Source of the DNA: Paenibacillus agri
Lineage (GTDB): Bacteria; Bacillota; Bacilli; Paenibacillales; Paenibacillaceae
NCBI RefSeq assembly: GCF_013359945.1
Contig: NZ_JABWCS010000218.1
Coordinates: 62,001 to 126,000 of the forward strand
Direction: 5' to 3'
DNA: 64,000 nt
Of the stretch, positions 60,001 through 64,000 are shown piece by piece (position 1 is the first letter of the stretch; each line of letters opens with the position of its first letter). The notes under the pieces were generated by a model. The model did not search any database. It saw nothing but the letters and a program-made list of their open reading frames with translations, and was not told the DNA's origin. Made by a program: the position numbers and the translations under genes.

Positions 60001-61800
60001 CTATTCCCCTGCATCATCGCTCTTGTCATTGAAATTACCGTCCAGAATCGGATGCCTGATCGTAATTCGTGTTCCTTTGTCTTCCCTGCTCTCAATCTGT
60101 AGCCGATAGTGATTTCCAAAGGTGATTTTGAGACGCTCGTTCACATTACGTAGTCCAACGCCGGAGCTCTTCCCCGTTCGCTGCTCAGAATGATCCTGCT
60201 CCAAGTCGTCCAGAACAGACTGAGGAATGCCTTTGCCGTTATCCGCAATACTGATCAATAAGTCCTGCCCTTCAATGCGCCCTGACAGTACAACCTTCCC
60301 ATGCTCGAAGTTGTCGCGTATGCTATGCTGGATGGCATTCTCCACCAGAGGCTGCAGGAGCAAGCGTATAAATTGCAGATCCAGCAGCTCCTCTTCAAAA
60401 AAATACAACACCCGCAGCGGCATGCCGATTCTGGCCTGTTCAATCAGGACGTAAGCCTTGACCTGCTCGATCTCTCGTCCAACGGTCGTAATGTCCTTGC
60501 CCTGATTCAGGCTGAGCCGCAGCAAATTGCCGAGTGCAGATACCATTTCACCGATATCGCTCTGGCCATGCTTCTCCGCCTTCCAGCGGATGGAGTCCAG
60601 TGTATTATAGAGAAAATGAGGATTGATCTGATGGCTAAGCACCTGGAACTCCAGCTCCTTCTTCACGCGTTCCGACCGGGCGGAGTGCCGGATCAGTTCT
60701 TCAATTGTGCGCACAATGCTGTGGAACCCGCGAAACAGCCAGCCGATTTCATCCTTACGCTCCTGATGAGGAATATCCATATTGAATTCCCCTTCCTCCA
60801 GGCGCCGCATTAACCGTACAAGCCCCAGGACCGGCTGGCTGAAGTTTCGGGTAATATACACCAGCACCCAGATGGAGCAGATCAAATACGCAACCAGGAA
60901 AAAGAACAGCAGACGGTTCAGCTTCGTTACGGGCTCTGTCAACTCCCGCATTGGTGTCAGACTGATAATAGTCCAAGGCAAGGTATCCATCCCAACATAA
61001 GCTGCTAATTGCTCACGATCATAGATGGTATAGGTATCAACACCCTCACTGTACAGTTTGCGCTGCTCCAGCAGTCTTGGCGAAGGAAACTGCTCACCGG
61101 TCCACTCATTGCTGGCAGAATCATAAATCACTTGTCCGTCTTCATTGATAATCAGAAATTTCTGTCCGTTCAATCGCTTCGTTGGAATAAAGAAACGATT
61201 AAAGTAGTGATCTGCAAGGTCGACTGCCACGATACCGCGCGGTGTTCGATTGTGCAAGCTAGTAAATGTTTTTATGTATAGAAGCAGTGGGCTGCGCCCT
61301 GGACCTTTGTTCATCGATAACTGCCAAAAGGGCACCGTACTGCTTGAAGCGCGATGAAACCAGTTCTCCGTGCGGATCGTGGAGTCCTCCCCCAGAGCTC
61401 TCATGTATGTGGGATACAGTTCAGGATGAAGCGGAAAAACACGCAGCCGCAGTGCATCCAGATGCTGCCCTTTCTGGTGAACAATGCTCAGCAGTTCAAT
61501 AGAGACCGCCTGCTCCTCTTCTATACTTTGCGGCTGCCGCTCCAGTAGCCTTTGCAAATCCCGATCCCCGATTAAATTATTGATCTGATCGTTCAAGTGA
61601 TTCAAATAGGTCCTCACGTTCATCTCGGCCTGTTCAAGATAACTCATTGAGAATGCCGCATTAGCTTGTTTGATCCCCTCGACAGATTTCGTATGCGCAT
61701 ATCCGGAGAAGAGAATGAACGGAACAATCGTTATCCCGAAAAAGATCAGGATGAGCCGATTCCGAAGGGACGGGGTTAAGCTCCGCATATTCTTAATCAT
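60001..61800 (-). CDS. YesM-type sensor histidine kinase (GH95 operon)
   Basis: 599 residues from the ATG at 61800, with GAGAGG 8 bases upstream. TM1 near residues 15-35, extracellular sensor about 36-285, TM2 near 285-305, HAMP, then His_kinase with SHQINPHFLYNTLDSIRWKA (phospho-His) and HATPase_c with ADNGKGIPQ and SSGVGLRNVNERL. The 8-base overlap with the regulator gene indicates coupling. Probably senses a sugar outside the cell. Confidence 0.92.
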   Translation of the reverse strand: MIKNMRSLTPSLRNRLILIFFGITIVPFILFSGYAHTKSVEGIKQANAAFSMSYLEQAEMNVRTYLNHLNDQINNLIGDRDLQRLLERQPQSIEEEQAVSIELLSIVHQKGQHLDALRLRVFPLHPELYPTYMRALGEDSTIRTENWFHRASSSTVPFWQLSMNKGPGRSPLLLYIKTFTSLHNRTPRGIVAVDLADHYFNRFFIPTKRLNGQKFLIINEDGQVIYDSASNEWTGEQFPSPRLLEQRKLYSEGVDTYTIYDREQLAAYVGMDTLPWTIISLTPMRELTEPVTKLNRLLFFFLVAYLICSIWVLVYITRNFSQPVLGLVRLMRRLEEGEFNMDIPHQERKDEIGWLFRGFHSIVRTIEELIRHSARSERVKKELEFQVLSHQINPHFLYNTLDSIRWKAEKHGQSDIGEMVSALGNLLRLSLNQGKDITTVGREIEQVKAYVLIEQARIGMPLRVLYFFEEELLDLQFIRLLLQPLVENAIQHSIRDNFEHGKVVLSGRIEGQDLLISIADNGKGIPQSVLDDLEQDHSEQRTGKSSGVGLRNVNERLKITFGNHYRLQIESREDKGTRITIRHPILDGNFNDKSDDAGE

Positions 61801-63430
61801 CCACAATGCCTCTCATCCGCCGGTATTCCTTAGGCGTAATCCCGACATGCTTTTTGAACAGCTTCGAGAAATGAACAGGGTCCTTATAGCCTACAAGATA
61901 AGAGATTTGATAGATCTTGTACATGCTCTCGCCCAGCATTTCTTTGGCCTTGCAGATACGAACCTGAGTCAGCTCCTCCAGAAAGGTTCGACCTTTTTCT
62001 TTTTTGTACAGATTGCTCAGCCATACTGGAGTAACGTGCACTGCAGACGCGACAATCTGAAGGGATAAATTCTCCGCGTAACGGCTACGAATCATGCGCT
62101 CCGCCTCCTGAACGATCTGACTCGAAGCATTGGACATTTTCCGGAAATCACCGGCCAATGCCAACAGGCACTGCTGAACCTGTTCCTGCAAAGATTGCAG
62201 CGTATCATACTGCTCCAGCCTATCCCAAAGCGCTATAGGGTCCCTTTCCCACGATCTGTCAGACCAACCTACCGCTGCGGCAGCGCGGTACACTTCCATC
62301 AGCCAGGTGAAGATGTGCTGCTGAACATCCCTAAGATCAAGTGAGCCCCAGAATTGAACCATCTCCTCGAAATCGGAGAGCGTCTCGCGGATCTCTTCGT
62401 CGTTACCATACTTCACCAGGTCAATCACAGCCTTAGGCTCCCGGATTGAAGGCTTCTCATAAATCCTTCCCTCCTCCTCACCCTCCTCCATAAACAGCCT
62501 GTTGCCTCCTTGCTGGGCTTTCCGCTTCAAATATTCCTCACACCGCGAATACATTTGATGCAGCTGGTGCAGTTCCTGTACTGGAGGGCTGAGCGCAATA
62601 CTGGCGTGAACCTTGACGAACTTATTGATTCGCTCCAGACACTTTTCTGCCAGTGATAAGCACCTCTCGGCCGCTTCATAGCCGCTATAGCCGATAATCG
62701 CTATCCAGCGCTCATGGCTATCCTTAAACAGCACAGATGTGGCCCCAATCTCCTCACCGAGCGTCTGGCTGACCACATTGCCAATCCCGAACAGGATCAG
62801 CTTCTTCTCATCAGCAATGCCATGACGATTCGTAAAAGCCCGTAGATTATCTGCCTCCACAATCATGAGCTGCAGCTCCATCTCTTTCATCCAACCCAGC
62901 TTCAGCGTCTTCAGGCGGTGGGATATTCGTGTCTCCCGGTATGGATCATAGTCATTCTCCACAATCTCGTGGAGCAGCTCCTCACGAAGCTTGGGCAGAG
63001 CAAACTGCATCTGGTCGTTGATGTGAGCCCGCTTCTTCTGTTCCATTCGTTCCATCGTAAGGATCTCAATGGACTTACGGACGATTTGATCCAGCTCGGT
63101 CATACTGATCGGCTTCAATATGTAGTCCATCGCGCCTAAATGAAGAGCCTGTTTGGCAAAACTGAAGTTGTTGTACCCGCTGATCAGGATCGCCTTCCAA
63201 TGATAATCTTCTATCGCCTGTAGTTGCCGCAGCAAATCCAACCCCGATACGCCTCTCATCTTGATATCGGTAATAATCAGGTCCGGACGGCATTCCTCAG
63301 CAAGGCGCAGCGCTTCATCTCCATCCGCAGCCTGGGTAACAGAGCTTATTCCATATTCATGCCATGGCACCTGCTGGCACAGCCCTTCACGTATTTCAAA
63401 TTCATCATCCACAATCAGCACACTGAACAT
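61793..63430 (-). CDS. YesN-type response regulator, AraC family (GH95 operon)
   Basis: 545 residues: receiver domain with IVDDEFEIREG acidic patch, phospho-Asp in PDLIITDIKMRGVSG (about residue 55) and Lys in YILKPISMTE; a long middle region; and C-terminal AraC helix-turn-helix pair (LQIVASAVHVTPVWLSNLYK, ISYLVGYKDPVHFSKLFKK, TPKEYRR). GGGGGAGG lies 7 bases before the ATG. Starts 27 bases after the solute-binding gene's stop. Likely activates the operon's transporter and GH95 genes. Confidence 0.93.
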   Translation of the reverse strand: MFSVLIVDDEFEIREGLCQQVPWHEYGISSVTQAADGDEALRLAEECRPDLIITDIKMRGVSGLDLLRQLQAIEDYHWKAILISGYNNFSFAKQALHLGAMDYILKPISMTELDQIVRKSIEILTMERMEQKKRAHINDQMQFALPKLREELLHEIVENDYDPYRETRISHRLKTLKLGWMKEMELQLMIVEADNLRAFTNRHGIADEKKLILFGIGNVVSQTLGEEIGATSVLFKDSHERWIAIIGYSGYEAAERCLSLAEKCLERINKFVKVHASIALSPPVQELHQLHQMYSRCEEYLKRKAQQGGNRLFMEEGEEEGRIYEKPSIREPKAVIDLVKYGNDEEIRETLSDFEEMVQFWGSLDLRDVQQHIFTWLMEVYRAAAAVGWSDRSWERDPIALWDRLEQYDTLQSLQEQVQQCLLALAGDFRKMSNASSQIVQEAERMIRSRYAENLSLQIVASAVHVTPVWLSNLYKKEKGRTFLEELTQVRICKAKEMLGESMYKIYQISYLVGYKDPVHFSKLFKKHVGITPKEYRRMRGIVDD

Positions 63431-63457
63431 TACGCGGCCTCCCCCAATGATTAGTGC

Positions 63458-64000
63458 TTAACGATTGAACAATAAATATTGATCCACTTGACGCTGTACC
63501 TCTGCGATTATGGTTTCCAGTCCATTGTCCATTTGTCGCTGCCTGTACTTTGCTATCGCGTCGCTAATATTTCCCTCCATGCCATATTCAATGGCTTTTC
63601 CGAGATCTTCATAGAGCTCATCTCTTCTTTCAAGTGCTTTGCCAATCTTGTAGTCAGACAACATTAAACCGCCAAGTGGTGAATCCACATTTTGCGGAAG
63701 CTCGGCGAATGTAGCCTCTTTGTTCCAAAAATCGCCGGGATAGGTCTCCGTTGGCCTTAAAAATTGCGGCTTCCAGAACCCCCATTGTCCGCCCCAATCC
63801 ATATAATTACTGGTCGAAAAATTCAAATTATCAGGATAACGAACGGTATCTCCTTCTAGCTTATACGTCTTCCCTTCCATTCCATAAATCACAAGATCGA
63901 AGAGGGCTCTGTCCGTCTCGAGCAGATCAAGAAAGCGCAACGCCAAATCCGGGTGCTCTGAATTACGGTTAATCGCAATGACATTAGAGGTCGGGCGACG
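63458..64000 (-). CDS. LipO-type solute-binding protein, 3' part (truncated by window edge)
   Basis: About 180 C-terminal residues in frame up to the right edge, ending at a stop at 63458. The last part, with GKALERRDELYEDLGKAIEYG and NISDAIAKYRQRQMDNGLET, IIAEVQRQVDQYLL, resembles the DUF3502 C-terminus of LipO-type lipoproteins that feed LplB/YtcP permeases. The upstream part reads through FWNKEATFAELPQNVDSPLGG. The signal peptide and permease genes would be beyond position 64000. It is first in the visible RR-HK-GH95 operon direction. Confidence 0.8.
   Translation of the reverse strand, partial: RRPTSNVIAINRNSEHPDLALRFLDLLETDRALFDLVIYGMEGKTYKLEGDTVRYPDNLNFSTSNYMDWGGQWGFWKPQFLRPTETYPGDFWNKEATFAELPQNVDSPLGGLMLSDYKIGKALERRDELYEDLGKAIEYGMEGNISDAIAKYRQRQMDNGLETIIAEVQRQVDQYLLFNR

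Overview
The window is a low-repeat, roughly 50% GC Firmicute chromosome segment that looks like Paenibacillus. Supporting signs are: two YesN/YesM-type AraC response regulator plus histidine kinase pairs next to sugar-binding lipoproteins, a large SLH (S-layer anchor) protein, two copper-amine-oxidase-N/AMIN/Amidase_3 wall amidases, a double-GTPase dynamin of the DynA type, a proline T-box upstream of proBA, AGGAGG-type ribosome binding sites, frequent TTG/GTG starts and clean rho-independent terminators. I saw no rRNA, tRNA, CRISPR array, prophage or insertion sequence. The genus is an inference from gene content.

Layout. 1-6.9 kb: 5' part of parE, an ABC-2 exporter, an SGNH hydrolase, a CAP/YkwD protein and a WG-repeat protein, all on the minus strand. 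7-8 kb: intergenic repeats and the remnant of a GNAT acetyltransferase gene. 8-9.8 kb: a Crp/Fnr-family regulator convergent with flavohaemoglobin hmp. 10.3-19.1 kb: galactose-type ABC transporter mglBAC, preceded by a response regulator - histidine kinase - sugar-binding lipoprotein operon that probably senses the sugar. 19.6-26.8 kb: purT with a coupled GNAT gene, dynA, a small conserved gene and nth. 27-33.8 kb: surface and cell-wall genes (SLH protein, GerMN lipoprotein, two paralogous amidases, each behind an ECF-sigma-like promoter). 34-36 kb: leuCD. 36.1-38 kb: a gene-poor stretch with tandem and inverted repeats and a type I toxin-antitoxin locus (27-residue holin-like toxin plus convergent antisense RNA). 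38-45.3 kb: an eight-gene operon headed by a LacI regulator: ABC transporter, unknown protein, CehA-like PHP metallohydrolase and glycerophosphodiesterase-like protein. 45.6-46.9 kb: a LysR regulator and a small unknown gene. 47-50.6 kb: T-box proline operon proB-proA-proC. 50.7-64 kb: a glycan-use region with GH3 and GH38 enzymes, a divergent GntR/LacI-type regulator, GH95, a YesM/YesN pair and the 3' part of a LipO-type solute-binding gene.

The least ordinary material is between the genes. Three families of short modular inverted repeats recur: one in at least four places in 7.4-25.7 kb, a second with an identical 21-base arm 29 kb apart, and a third at 25.1-25.3 kb. There are also tandem 37-base hairpins between mglA and mglC, a 10/11-base tandem array at 36.4 kb, and the toxin-antitoxin locus. 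The most striking possible new system by context is the LacI-ABC-CehA-GDPD operon, whose substrate I can only guess to be a phosphodiester.
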